Position numbers and translations under genes: made by a program. Below are positions 9,976 to 22,100 of a DNA stretch of 38,520 nt, one piece after another. The notes below the pieces were generated by a model. The model searched no databases. It was not told where the DNA came from and saw only the letters and a list, made by a program, of their open reading frames with translations. Where the stretch lies: assembly GCA_015179045.1 (NCBI GenBank), contig WHUZ01000190.1, forward strand, positions 1-38,520. Direction: 5' to 3'. This DNA comes from Kalaharituber pfeilii (taxonomy: Eukaryota; Ascomycota; Pezizomycetes; Pezizales; Pezizaceae). Within the stretch, counting starts at the first letter, position 1; each line of letters begins with the position of its first letter.

Positions 9976-11680
9976 TCACGATACCTCGGTTGATGGCCTC
10001 ACCAGTGGCATATTCACAGGGTTGCCCTCCTGTTGAGACTGTTCCCCCTTTGCGTCTGCTGCTGCTGTTACTGTGGAGGCGAAGTGGGAAGGAGAGGTGA
10101 AGCCACCCTTTGCGGCGACGGTGATGCTGATACTACCCTTTGTGAGGGGGTGATGCAACCCTCTGCATTGTCGACACCGAACTCTCTACCCTGGACCCCC
10201 TTCCAACGGAAGTTGGTGACATCGGCCTCATAGCCTCACTAACTTCACTTCCCGTATTCAGCCTCAACAGCTGTGATGACGGAGATAGTGGTGATTTGGG
10301 CAAATAGTATCGTGCCTGTTCCTGTTGAACATTGTGGGGATGAGAATGGGATGGGGCTGTGCTTGCCTCCACAGTGGAGTAGGTAATGACATCGGTGATA
10401 GCATCCCCCTTCCGAGCTCATGCTCGTTCCATAGTTGCAATACAAAATTCGAGCAGAGCGTGGGGAGTGTGGGGAGCGGGGTGAGTTTGGCGGAGGAAGA
10501 GCGGCTTCGTGACGTGGAGATTTGCGGTGGTGTTGGCCGTGAGATAATGTTCCTACTGCTAACGCAGACATCCCGAAGCGCAGTTTGCGTGTGAGTGCTG
10601 GTACTCTGCATGCTCAAGCCCTTTTCAAACGCCAACCCGTGCGTCGGGCACTCGCTTCCTCTCAATCTCCCCTTTCCTCCTCTACCGCAATCTGTGCTTC
10701 CTGCGATGTGAGCACTGCATAATCCAACGGTTCATGATGTGCAGGATTTGGATTAAAGTAGTCACGATCATCATGGTATTCATCTTCATGGCTGCTGGTA
10801 GTATGACTCTGGCTCCCTCATCTCGTGGATGTAGTAGATAGGATGCTACCCCTGTGGAATCGTCTCGTCGACGCTCCTCACCGCCACTTCCGCTCCTCTG
10901 CACAATTGAGAATTTATTGCCCTGTTGAACTGCATCATGCTCTCCGTCGCTCGGAAATAGATCGCCTCTCCTCCGGAAGGACTCTCTACTCGTCTCTGAT
11001 GATGACGTTTGGCTCCTTTGCCTCTAACGAGAAAGTGACGGATAATGCTGGTAGGCTCTTGTTAAGTTGCCTATTGCACCACTCCCGAAGGACCATCGCC
11101 ATCATTGCCACCACGAGCATCTCATGGTTATCCCAACCTCTTATCAACGGCTCCCTTTCCTCCTCACCTTCTCCATCTTCATCGTTGTAACTTGGAAACT
11201 CCCTCGGCATTCCCTGATGCTCCTGCAAGTCTGCGGCACCAGGCCTATACGGTAGCATGACGGGAATCTCGACAGGATCCCAATCATGCTTGTATTGGGT
11301 ATAACTGTTGGATCCGGCTCTCCATCATGCGGTGTAACTGCTGTTCTCTTTCTCCTTCCACCTATCAACCCCTAGGTCCCACTTCGAATGTCCCTTGTAC
11401 CACTAGATGAGGATCCAGTCCCGTTGCCAATACTGTACTACATCTACTCGCTTCTCCTTGGTGCGTTTCCAGCAAGCAACCGATCCAGCCCCATGCCAGG
11501 AATCTGCCGCTCGGTCCACGTCCACCGTCATTACCAGTAGTCATCATTGTAAAAGTCGAAAGGTATCTCACTGTTCCCTTTGATGTGGTGTGGTGTGGTA
11601 TGTGGGAAGTTCGCGGAGCAGAGTGCTGTAACTGCACAATGACTTCGGAGGTGATGTCTGCCACTTTGTGTCGCTAGTAT
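9976..11680 (-). pseudogene. Degenerate gene of unknown identity in block A (unit 1)
   Basis: Minus-strand coding character is spread over several frames. An acidic segment (EFPSYNDEDGEGEEEREPLI, about 11145-11250) and LDYAVLTSQEAQ (about 10700-10735) are followed by a Ser/Pro-rich tail (SPRHEAALPPPNSPRSPHSP near 10480-10530; SPLSPSSQLLRLNTGSEVSE near 10230-10290) and a stop after VRPSTEVS at 9976. The same segments recur in unit 3 with different indels, so the frame was once real. The low-complexity tail resembles C-terminal tails of large fungal regulatory or membrane proteins, but I recognise no domain. Frame changes may include unrecognised introns as well as decay. Confidence 0.35.
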
Positions 11681-12661
11681 GTTATGCTTCACTTCACCGG
11701 TTCCGCCTCAATCTATCTGTATCTTTATCGAATCCCTCCAGATTTCCAAATCGCTTCCATTGTAGGTACGGGTCAGCTTCCGTCAGAGCCATAAAGTGCG
11801 TATAAGCTTTGTGTGACGCAACCCATTAAGTACCAGAACCCCGCCCATTGTCAGGTATTCCTGTTTGTCTCACACCCAATCTCCTACTTTAAGCCTCCAA
11901 GATCCAACGCAAGGGATTCCCAAACAATTGCTTTATATGCCACCAGAACAGCACACCCGTACATACATTCCCAGTAGCACCCCGCCAAAAGCTGAGTCAC
12001 GCCAAGTGGACCCTAGTTCCTGGCACATGCTGCTGAAATCCGGGATACTTTATTTTGTACTCTCTTAATGTGCCGAATGGGAACGTAATGCTTTGGATGA
12101 AAGGTAAAGTAACTCGGCACTTAGTACGTACTGATGAGCCCGAATTCGAAGTTTTCTAATGACGCAGCTTAAGGAGAATTACAAGAACGTAAAGGAAAGC
12201 CGGTGTAGTATAATAGATATGCAGAATTAAAGTGAAGGGAGGTACTTGGGACTGTGAAGCTGTACCGCTCTGGAGACCGGGAGTGAATTCTGCGGGGACC
12301 GAAGACTGAGGTGCCAGGTGGAGCGTGGGTAGGAGGAGTTCAATTTTCTAAGATGATATATATCTCGAAGCCACCGACTTAGCAGTACTAAATTCGACAA
12401 TTTCTCGTATTAGACCAACAATGTACGAAATAATCCGCCTGTTTTTCCTCCATTCAAAAATAATACAAGCAGATAAGAAGGCGCATGGACAGGGCTGGGA
12501 TTGCAAAAAGCTAAAGCTTCTATGCACGGGAGGAGTTGATGTCGAGTGGAGTATTTGATCGTGACTGTAGGTCATGCATGTATGCTACTACTCACTCTTG
12601 GATCGTCAATTAAGCTTCATATGGTCAACATGCATTGTATAACACATTGGATTACAAGCCA

Positions 12662-13890
12662 AAAATATGCAACTAAATACAACCGACATACGACTCTGAA
12701 CATGCCGCCCCAGTTTGCAGAATAAACATCCCAGTTAATCAATATTTCGCACTGAGTATTCCGATACCTAGAAAAGCTCCATATCACTGTCTTGTTCGCC
12801 ATATACAGTAGTAAATTCAGTTCTATGGACAGTTATTTACCGCCCAAGGCGACGGTAGTCGAGAGGGACATGTGTACATTTGTGGGGCATGAAGAGGTGG
12901 ATAAGGGATTGAAGGCAGAATCATTATATTGCATGAACGCATGGGCGGGGACGGGGAGAAGGCGTATGAGTAGAAGAGTGAGGGGGTGTATGTCAGTAGG
13001 TGTTGGAAATGACTGCCAGCCCAAGCAGGTTGCATTTCATCCTCGCTACCTCACAGAAGCTCCACATCTCAGCTGCCCTCAGGTCAGCCCCTTCCTTCTC
13101 TAACTCCACCTACATCCCTTACCCTGAACATAGAACCCATCCCCTGTTGTTCATGTTCAATGCTGTTACCCTGAACCTTCTAACATCTCGTATGTACAGT
13201 AATATTACCCCCCTTCGAGTCTATTGTCCTCTCCCCTTATGACAGCGGGACTTCTGTTCTACATGCCCCCGCCCTTTCTCTTGTTCCTCCAATCCTTTTG
13301 AGCTCTTTGCGCCCCTTAATACCAAAGCTCTATATACTTTGGCCTATGGGTACCAGATTACTCATAATCCCGTCTCCTGAATACATTGCATACGGTTACT
13401 GAGCACTCACATTCTCATGCACAGATTGCATATAGTCGCGTCCAGTTACTTTGCTACTGCATAATCATTAGCTCCCGCACCTCCATTACGCACAACTTTA
13501 ACCGCGCCAGATTCTGTAGTAATGTGGCACAATTCTAGCTTTAAATGAAGAAAATGGATATGAAAAAAATTGATACTACATTCTCTATCTAAAAGCCATA
13601 TGACCCCCCCCCCCCGCCCCCCGCCCCCCGCCCCCCGCCCCCCGCAACTTCGACCATTTAGTAATTGAAAAAAACCAGAGCGAGTACTTTGTCCAGTGAA
13701 TTATAAATATTTATACTGGTTATTCGGGTATACATGAATCATGAGAAGTGGAACAACTATGCAAAATGAAAGCGTGAATACATGAATAAATAAACAACCA
13801 AATAATCTGAAAAACAAATAAATAGCACTATAACAAAAGCCCGCAGAAAACCTTTCCTAATCCATAGTGACTTTCTGACACTTTATTTTG
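12662..13890. other. NLR copy 2 3' flank, no gene seen
   Basis: Counterpart of 1-1184. From about 13100 to 13280 it resembles units 3 and 4, sharing a segment (GACAGCGGGACTTCTGTTCTAC) absent from unit 1. From about 13300 to 13600 it is almost identical to unit 1. Past the C6G tract it again resembles unit 3. This switching is the clearest trace of a conversion tract. Confidence 0.6.
13604..13644. repeat. Expanded (CCCCCCG)n G-quadruplex candidate
   Basis: An initial C run plus about five C6G heptamers, longer than the homologous tract at 918-948. It lies 250 bp beyond the NLR copy 2 stop, at the point where similarity switches from unit 1-like to unit 3-like. Confidence 0.85.
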
Positions 13891-14840
13891 TTACTTCAGA
13901 GCAGCCTGACATCTTTCTACCCTCTTCATACTCCAAACAGTATCTGAATGCTCAGCGCCCAGTGTCTTTTCCCTTCCTGCTAATGCCCGCTGATACAGCT
14001 CCATTGCCTGACTATATTCCCTTTGATTTTCATATAATATTGCCATGTTGTGGACAGTATCAAGGGTGCTTGGATGGTTTGCACCCAGTGCCTTTTCTTT
14101 TCCTGCTAATGCTCTCTGATACAGTTCCAGTGCTTGGCTATATTTCCCTTGATTTTGATATACTATAGCCATGTTGTGGATAGTAGTAAGGGTACTTGGA
14201 TGGTCAGCACCCAGTGTCTTTTCGTTTCCCGCTAATGCTCTCTGATACATCTCCAGTGCCTGGCTATATTTCCCTTGCTTTCTATATACTACGGCCAGGT
14301 CATTAACAGTATCAAGGGTTGTTGGGTGGTCAGCACCCAGTGTCTTTTCAAACCCTGCTAATGCCCACTGATACCGCTCCAGTGCCTGATTATATTTCCC
14401 TTGATAATAATATACCATTGCTAGGTTGTGGACAGTACCAAGGGTCATTAGATGGTCCGCACCCAGTGATTTTTCACAATATGCTAATGCTCGCTGAAAC
14501 AGTTCCAGTGCCTCGCTATATTTCCCTTGACGAGTATATACCAATCCCATATTCATGGCAGTTCCAAGAGTGTTTGGATGGTCAGTACCTAGCGCTTTTT
14601 CTCTCCCTTCTAATACTCGCTGATACAATCCCAGTGCTTCGTTATATTTCCCTTGATTCCTATATAGTTCTGCCATGGCGTGTCTAGTACCCAAGGTTTT
14701 TAAGTGGTTTGTGCCCAGCAACTTCTCTCTTGCAGCCAATACAGCCATACACATTTCTTCTGCCTTTTTATAATGACCGTGGTTTTTGTAGACCCAGTAG
14801 AGAGTATCCAAGGCTGCCAGTGACTCCTCCTTTTCCAATG
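13891..14840 (-). repeat. TPR array of NLR copy 2 (6 full + 1 half repeats)
   Basis: The 126-bp (42-codon) repeats follow the consensus ALAG-EK-LGADHP-TL and MA-VY-xQGKYSQALE. This is the shortest array of the four. Differences between repeats concentrate at the residue before EK and around the VY-xQ turn. Confidence 0.9.
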
Positions 14841-15543
14841 GTAGATCCTTCATTTGCCTTTCCACAGCAAAAAGATGTGGCAAATTTCGCCGCTCAAAGA
14901 TCCAGTCACTGACCATACGTTCTCTGCCTTCGGGAATAGCGATTCCAGATGCGACTATAAGAAAAGCTTCAATAGCCTTTTTTTGATATTCGTCAGGCTC
15001 CATCTCCAGTTTCCATCGAATACAAAGGTGAACTAGTGGGTGGATATTGAAACTATCGTATGTCTCTGTTCGCTTAGCGATCGAGTATGAGAAGAGTAGA
15101 TGGATTGAGTCTGCTAGGCTTGTATCTATAGTAATGTATAAGTACAAATTTTATTCTAAAAATATATGGTTGCCTACCATTCATAGCTAATTTCATTCCT
15201 CGCCTCAAAAGCTCCTCACATATATCATTATTGTCAAGAAACGCACATAATGATAACAACTCTGCAGCTTTTGGATTTTGCTTCTTGATTGCATTGAATG
15301 ACAACTCCCAAGTAGCAAAGACAGATCTATTATCCTTTCCTGCTCTCCATTTCCTGCTCAAGAGGCGATTAACATTCGCCTTATACTCGCTAAAATAATG
15401 ACTGAATAAACATTGCTGAATGTTAATATATGCTCCAGCCTGAGCTATGGCAAGAGGAAGGTATCCGAGATTTTGCACAATTGCTGCTGCTGCTGCTGCT
15501 TCCTCCAGTTTGCACTCTACACTCGGATTAATTAGTGAACTAT

Positions 15544-15586
15544 GTTAAGAGCTAGTCTCGTAATCAGACGCTGACTAGTTAAGAAC
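15544..15586. mobile_element. Micro-MITE, 25 bp, inside NLR intron 1 (unit 2)
   Basis: The 25-bp insert 15553-15577 starts TAGTCTCGTAATCAGACG and ends GACTA. It is flanked by 9-bp repeats GTTAAGAGC (15544-15552) and GTTAAGAAC (15578-15586). It lies in intron 1 of NLR copy 2, is also present in copy 3, and is absent from copy 1, where the site reads GTTGAGGCAC. Confidence 0.75.
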
Positions 15587-17103
15587 GTTATTCACTTACT
15601 TTCAGGAGTGAGCCTTTCCAAATCTAACCTTGCGCTGGTCAAAAGTAACTTCTCTGCTTCATTGTGCTGCATTTGATGTACCTCTAAGCCCCTTCGGCCC
15701 TGCGTACTTCCACGTCTTCTGCTGGTAATAATCACAGTTCCAAAGTCACATGGTGGGATGTAATCATTTATGTCAAACGATTCCAAGTCATCCAAATTAT
15801 CGAACACAAGTAGCCACTTGTCATTCTGTTCGGCAGTTAACCATTTCTTTACAGCTTTGATAACCTGTTGCTCTTCTTCTGGTTTTTCTGTGCTAAAAAG
15901 CCCCGCCGAGTCGAGCTTGCCTGCCATACCCAGGAGACTACCAATATGTTTGTAATCCAGCTCATCTATCAGTGTGGCATGATGCTCAATCAATTGCTCC
16001 ATAATTTGAATAAAATTAGTTTTTGTTGTCTGCTCGCTAGATGCATTGATCCAAAACGTTGATGAGTAGTCTTTGCGATGGCGATAAACATACTCCAATG
16101 CAATTTGCGTCTTCCCCATACCCCCCATACCATGGAGCACTACCTGAGTAATATCCGTTGCAGCCCTGCCTTCATCTATCTCATGTACTAGCTGTTCGAG
16201 AAGGTATTCCCTTCCAACAAAATCAGGATTCCGCCGAACATCAGAAATCTTGAATGGAATATTGAAAGATAAACTAAGCCGTGCCTTGGGTACACTGATA
16301 GGAGTGAGATCAGGTGGCAGTACATTGAAGAGGCCGTCTATGTACTCCTTGAGCTGGCCTACCAATTCGTTGCAATTTGCCTTGTCCATGCCAGCCCAAC
16401 GCAGCTTGCGATATATAGACAGAGACTGCTGTACTTTCTGCACAGTGTTAGTCAAGGAGGCAATCTCTTCTTGTAGACCTGGAAGCAATTGTGTGCTGGT
16501 GAGGGTCTTTGGGTTTGCCAAAAGACAAAGATCACTATTGTTCAGAGTAGGTCCTGAAAGCTGAGGGCTCAGGCTTGTAGACTGACTAGCATTCGCTGGA
16601 CTTGGAGATTTGGAACGAGACCTAGAGAATAGTTTGCTGACCCTAAGGCTATCACGTGTACTTTTCTTTTCGTTCGTTTCAGGTTCGATTTGATATTTTG
16701 ATTGCAATTCAGCGATCTTGGTAAACACATAAACAATCCTCGCTAGGCCAGCTGCCGCATATCTGGACCGCTCGTCATTAGGATCAAGCTGGAGTTGCTT
16801 GCTGGGGTGTTGCCAGCGTCCAATCCCCAAGCTTGCTCCCACCGCTTCAGCCGAAGTCCTTCCGTCCGGAGATTGTGCAATACGGAGTCATGTGTGTAGC
16901 CAACTTCTTTCACTTTAGAATAAATGTTGGCACAATCTCGAGCAACTTGGGCCAGTTGTAGCGTCAGTCCGGCCAGTCCGGCCAGTCCGGCAGCAGAGGC
17001 TGCTAATTCCATGTTGTGGAGGAGACTAAACAAGCTAAAGAATTACACATGATGGTCAGCTTCGCGATGGTTGAAGAGAAATCAAGGTTTGTTACTTGAT
17101 CTG

Positions 17104-17343
17104 TCAGAATTGAAGAGCTCTTCTTATCGTGAGCTCAAGCGGGTGGACGAAGCAGACTACTAGCACTTGAAATCGGGAACTTGGACTTTCACCGTACGTT
17201 TGGGGGGCTGTAAACGGATATCGCGATAGCAAACTCTTGGATAGAATATGTGATTGAAACGTAGTCTCGTAACTAGACTCAAACTGAAACGTTAACGACC
17301 GCCCATAAGCTTGCAGATTTCCCCTCCAGGGCTGTGCAAGCAA
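17104..17343 (-). other. Conserved 79-codon frame upstream of NLR copy 2
   Basis: Counterpart of 4477-4716, nearly identical in sequence and same length, including the ten codons contributed by the 30-bp micro-insertion. No domain; role unknown. Confidence 0.25.
17253..17291. mobile_element. Micro-MITE, 21 bp with 9-bp duplication (unit 2)
   Basis: Same insertion as in unit 1: 21-bp core 17262-17282, flanked by ATTGAAACG (17253-17261) and ACTGAAACG (17283-17291, one change). Identical position implies descent from one insertion event. Confidence 0.75.
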
Positions 17344-17439
17344 ATATTACATAAATTTACTTCGTGCGGGGAAGGCTATGGGGCACTGGACTGGGTCGCA
17401 GCGTACTCAACAGCTGCGCTGCAGAATAATTAAACCTCA

Positions 17440-19384
17440 ACCTGTGGAGGCTGTGTGTTGGGGTAAGACACCCGCAAGCACGATGAGTGGAGAGCTGATG
17501 CTATAGTCACCTTTTGCCTGACCCGTCATGACTGACTGAGCCTCCTGCATCACCAGTATCATCCCGGCGTCCGCGCCATGCAGCAGAGCCCCCTGCCGAA
17601 TGCCCTCCTCACGCTGTTTCACGGGCTCAAGGAACAGAGGATGGAAAGGATGTAGCGCTAGACATCGGTTGCCATGATAGTTAGATAGAGCGATTGATTA
17701 GAAAGACTGGCATACCTATTAGAAGACTCCCTACTTCCAAAGGTACCTTCTCAAAACGAATGGTCTTCATATATATGGTCTTAGAGATCGTACTCACCTG
17801 GAGGAACAGTAAGCCGGGCAAATACTCACGGAATCCTATAAATATAGTAGGAAAGAAGCGGAAGCAGCCAGAGGACTATAACAAGGTCTGAGACCATGCC
17901 CGACCGAGCCGACAACTGACATTTACACCGATAACAACGATATATGACAGAGTACCGACCATTAAAACCAGCTACACTCACTACTTCAATTGCGGTCCAT
18001 TACTCTATCGAACCAACACCACACGACATGGCACGATATGACACGGATTGGGAGCAACCTATCAGCAGTGGAAGAAGCAACATACACAAGCGTAAGGGCA
18101 CAATGTACACACATACTTGACATTAGCACACACAGTAAGGGGTCATCACGGCGTGGCTCTTACGAAGAAGCTAGGAAAAGTTAGGCAATGGCTGGAGGGC
18201 AGCAACCCCTGGATGGTGGAATTATTGGCATACAAGAGTTGTCGAGAGACTACCGGAAGGAGAAGACGAATTCAATTGTTGTGTACTGTAGTTGAAAGAA
18301 GAGGTTGAGGCAAGTTCAGACACACCGGCGGAAGTGAGACTAGGTAGGAGGTGGCGTATATCCTGTTTGTACGAGTGGAGCTGACTCTCATGATACCCAC
18401 CTTGCCAAACGTTTTCTTTTGCAATACTGGTTGAGGCGGTGGAAACCTACTGAGTATAGTATCTCCTCCTTCCTACAATACTAGCAAGGGTACATGCGAT
18501 ATCACTGGCGTTGATTTCAATAGGGTGGCATGCGAGTAATGATATATAAGGTGCTGAAATTTTTGCAAGTTATCACGAAAACTCAGGAATTAAACCACCT
18601 GTACATACACTACGAACGGGAGGACGTGAAAGAGATACTAGTCCCATAACACGTCCGTAGTGAAAGATGGCTGTCATTAAGGAAAAGGAGCCATAAGTTT
18701 TCGTCCTGCAGCTGTTATTGTTCTTGCTAGGGGAGGGTCTGGCCTATGGAGGAGAGTTAATAGAGCGGGGAGCGAGGGCAAAGTACAACGGCGCAAAAGA
18801 AACAAGACGCTCCTCACCTATTATACGAGGTGCGAGAAGGAAGTTTTCAGGCATTGGGTAGCAGGTACTGTATATTGTGATGTACCTAGGTTGTGGTGTA
18901 CCGGTACGGGGTGGAGGGGGGGGGCGCGCGCCCACAACGATACGTACTGGGATTAAAATTTTCTTGAGTAGACAAAGGAAGTGCTTTGGCTCTTTGTTCT
19001 CACGTTTCTAAATATCTTTTTCAAAAATTGATGGGAATTTCTTAGTCTCGTGACCAGACTTAGTCAGCGTCGCATGAAATCTGAGAAGCGACGGCTAGTA
19101 GCGGAGTAACACACATGCATGAAACTCCGCTTAGTCAGCGTCTGGTTACGAGACTAGGAATTTCTTACAGATTTAAACAGTGGAGCTTTTCTGAAAAGGA
19201 TAAATTCTTTTTCCAGGACTTTTGGCAAAACACAGTAAATACATTACTGTTGCTAAGGCAACGTATTTTTTTTTTTATTTTTTTTTCTTTTTTTCTCTCC
19301 AGCCTTGAAAAATGGCAGTTATAAAAGACCGTGAGTGCTTAGCCTTATACTCGCTGGTTCGGAAAGTATTGGAACGCTACATAA
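17440..19384. repeat. Block B, unit 2 copy
   Basis: Matches 29768-31652 in unit 3 at about 90-95% by eye and ends exactly at the Helitron 5' terminus. The only large difference is the 114-bp MITE at 19043-19156. No gene is recognised; small frames such as 17437-17622 minus are conserved but have no known domain. Confidence 0.85.
19034..19165. mobile_element. 114-bp MITE with 17-bp TIRs and 9-bp duplication
   Basis: Element 19043-19156 begins TAGTCTCGTGACCAGAC; its right end reads as TAGTCTCGTAACCAGAC on the other strand. Direct repeats GGAATTTCT flank it (19034-19042 and 19157-19165). Unit 3 has the uninterrupted site GGGAATTTCTTACAG. The 9-bp duplication points to the Mutator (MULE) group, by inference only. 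No coding capacity. Confidence 0.88.
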
Positions 19385-20658
19385 TCTATTATAGTACTGA
19401 GTTACATCCTGATTCATATGGACGGTTTTATCCTGTATAGTATATCCTGCTGCCACACACTGCCACAGGGTACTTGCTACTTTTACTGCTACTATACAAT
19501 ATCCTGCATACTACTGGCTACTACTATACGTACTGGATTACCGTGCTTGATAGTAGTAGTACACTATGTCTAGCGATAGCGATAGTACAGTTCTAGCACT
19601 GCAGCAATCATTCCTTCCTATAGCATAGCCCTACGCAACCATCATTGTGGCAACAGTAGCATCTACCTCCTGCTTTCCATGGACCATCCTTCGTTTCTCT
19701 CCATCTTACACATTCTTCATTTCTTCGCTTTCGATTTCAATATCATGGATACTTCACGTTGCATACGTTGCCACCTGGTGAAACCAATATTAGAATTCAC
19801 TGTATCTGGTCGCAGGTCGCAGGCGCAGTTTCCGGAAGACCTGTCAATCATGTTTGGTATCTACTGAAGTTTCCGTTTCTATAATATAGGTGTAGCTTCC
19901 ATTAATATCTTCTTAGGTATCATACCGAAGAAGGAGAATTACTCAAAGGACACAATTATCTTCTACTACAGCGCCTGCTGACTCGCAACCACCGGCCGAC
20001 ATTCCTCAGGTTCGAGCATTTATATCAGCTTCTTCAGAATGGCGGGTGCTAAATTTGGGTTCGATGGATATTGAGTGTTCACAGTGTGGAGCTCTACACT
20101 GGAAGGGGGAACGCTCATACCAGTCTACAGTTCGCAATACACGGTTTACAACATGTTGTAAAGAAGGGGATGTTCGTCCGCAGTTATTAAAAGAGTTGCC
20201 TCCTCTTCTCTATGCATTATTCAATGAGTCTGATAATGTGGCAAAGGCTTTTCGGAAGCACATCCGCAAGTACAATACTGCTTTAGCATTTACATCAATT
20301 AAATATAAACCTGATCCTCGCCTTGCAGCCTTGCCACATGGTATCGAATGTTTTCAGATCCATGGTGAACTCTATCATATTCAGCGCCCTTTGAATCTGG
20401 CTACTCAGGCTACCTCAGTTCCACGGTTCTCACAACTATACTTCTATGACCCTGAGTATGCAGCTCATTCGCAGAGTGAGCAACAAGAAGCACTTGACAC
20501 AAACTCCTACAGCAGCTATTTGAAGAGATAAGAAATGTCAATCCCTTTTACCCCATCTATCTGACTGCAAAGGAGCGTATGGATCAGGCTTCTCGGAGTA
20601 TTCAGGAGGCAAGGGTGATCTTAAATCCACAAATGCGGTTAATTGTGGAAAAAGGTAA

Positions 20659-20735
20659 GGTGCAGATATATAATAAAATGCCGTGAGAAGTTGCTGACTG
20701 TAGGAAAAAAAAAAAAAAAAGGTGCAGATAAACGG
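20659..20735 (+). repeat. Imperfect local duplication with A16 tract
   Basis: GGTGCAGATA occurs at 20659-20668 and 20721-20730, each followed by a similar CGTGAGAA segment, separated by an A16 run (20705-20720). It lies inside the Rep coding region and contributes to its frame loss. Confidence 0.6.
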
Positions 20736-21715
20736 CGTGAGAATTTACCTACCAGTGATGAGGTTGCTATTATCATTCCAGATGAATATGGTGCTCAAGG
20801 GTTCCGAGACATTGTTTTGGCTTCCCGTACTGCAACTGGGGCAGAGAAATTCAGTATTATCAATCCTAACTATGCTGCATACATGCCATTACACTACGTC
20901 CTCCTCTTCCCACATGGTGAGGCAGGTTGGCATTGGGGCTTGCAGTTGCAAAATGAATGTGGAATCGTCAGCGCACACGTCTCTCCCAGCGATCCCATTA
21001 TCGCTTCAGGTTACATATACGGCGGAATGAACCATACACATTGTTTCAGGCTCAGCGACTATTTCAACAATATGTTGTGGATGCATGGGCTGTTTGTGAT
21101 CAAAACAAGCTCACATGGCTACGTACACGTCAGTCAAACATCCGTTCTGAGCTTTATAATGGTTTAGCTGATGCAATCCTGAGGCAGGATATGGATACGT
21201 CTGCCTTAGGCCGTCGTGTAATCTTACCTAGCAGCTACACTGGTGGAGATAGGTTTATGACACAACTCTTTCAGGATTCCATGGCCATTGTCCGTCATTT
21301 CGGGCGCCCTTCACTCTTCATCACTTTCACGGCTAATCCAAGATGGGAGGAGATTACTCGCGAGTTGCTTCCTACGCAAACTGCTATGGACCGCCCTGAT
21401 TTGGTTGCAAGAGTATTTCACTTGAAGCAGCAACAATTGCTCTACGAGATTAAACATCAGCATATCTTTGGGCGATATGTAGGGTGTGTTTAGACAATTG
21501 AGTACCAGAAGCGTGGTTTGCCGCACATGCATTTGTTGCTGTTCTTGCATCCAGATGACCGTTACATCACTGCAGACCGAATAGATGAGATAATCTCTGC
21601 CGAAATTCCTAACAGAAATAGCATTCAGAGTGAGGAGCTCTGGAATATTGTTACTTCCACAATGGTCCATGGTCCATGTGGTGTTCATAATCCCAACGCA
21701 CCATGCATGTCTGCA

Positions 21716-21758
21716 TCTTCATCTTCTTCATCTTCTTCATCTTCTTCATCTTCTTTTC
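21716..21758 (+). repeat. TCTTCA-type microsatellite encoding a polyserine run
   Basis: Tandem TCTTCA/TCATCT units inside the Helitron Rep frame give about 13 consecutive serines. Slippage-prone and in frame. Confidence 0.8.
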
Positions 21759-22100
21759 CTCATAGTGGTGCTGCAGTGAAAAAATGCTCAAAAGGATATC
21801 CGCGTCCATTTCAGGAACAAACATTGATTCGCGAAGATGGCTATCCACTCTATCGACGTCGGCAGACTAACAATACTATTACTATCTCTATGAATGATGG
21901 TACCGGTATAGGTCGCTACCAAAATGTCGAAGGTGATAATAGATGGATTGTTCCATACAGTCCTTATCTGTCCTGGCGGTATAAAGCACATATCAATGTT
22001 GAGGTATGTGCTACAATACATGCTACTAAATATATTCACAAATATATCTACAAGGGGTCAGATAGGGCAACATTGCAGGTTGATATGGAGAGCAATTTGG

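Larger units (their letters stand above)
9261..12600. repeat. Block A, unit 1 copy
   Basis: This 3.3-kb block matches 32485-35830 in unit 3 at roughly 85-90% by eye, with many small indels. It begins at AGCTATTA-TATACCCCCACAAAGC and runs to the unit boundary. It contains a degenerate minus-strand gene and A/T-rich flanks. Confidence 0.85.
1..12661. repeat. Tandem segmental unit 1 (NLR copy 1 + block A)
   Basis: This is the first of four head-to-tail units; its opening sequence recurs near 12662, 24939 and 35886. Order from the left: NLR 3' flank, NLR copy 1 (minus strand), NLR upstream region, unit-specific sequence with a pogo-like transposon, then block A. The shared NLR-upstream segment stops at about 4998 (after CATCACCAGTA, matching 17557 and 29891), and homology to unit 3 resumes near 7990. 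Block B is therefore absent here and replaced by unrelated DNA. The left edge of the unit is cut by the window. Confidence 0.85.
13891..17033 (-). pseudogene. NLR copy 2: HeLo - NB-ARC - TPR with one N-terminal frameshift
   Basis: Same receptor type as copy 1. Exons at 17033-15600, 15516-15178 and 15125-13891; introns of 83 bp (enlarged by a micro-MITE) and 52 bp (donor GTAGGC). Apart from one lesion everything reads through: GMGGMGKTQ P-loop, WLLVFDNLDD, TVIITSRR, GYLPLAIAQAG, HPLVH, then IPEGRERMVSDW joining directly to 6 full TPRs plus a half repeat. The lesion is a 1-bp loss near 16799-16806: copy 1 reads DGNTSGNQLQLDPNDERS, whereas here the start frame becomes AGNTPASNSSLI and stops at 16743. 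The first in-frame ATG afterwards (MDKANCNELVGQ) would give NB-ARC-TPR with most of the HeLo domain missing. Copy 3 shares the lesion. A polyalanine run of GCA codons opens exon 2. This is the least damaged of the complete copies. Confidence 0.8.

Noticed and set aside
20705..20720. A16 run as a retrotransposon poly(A) tail
   Set aside because: It lies inside the Helitron Rep frame within a small local duplication and has no element or target duplication upstream.
21311..22039. Minus-strand frames across the Helitron Rep (21311-21688, 21651-21848, 21788-22039)
   Set aside because: They are opposite recognisable Rep motifs on the plus strand and show no similarity of their own.
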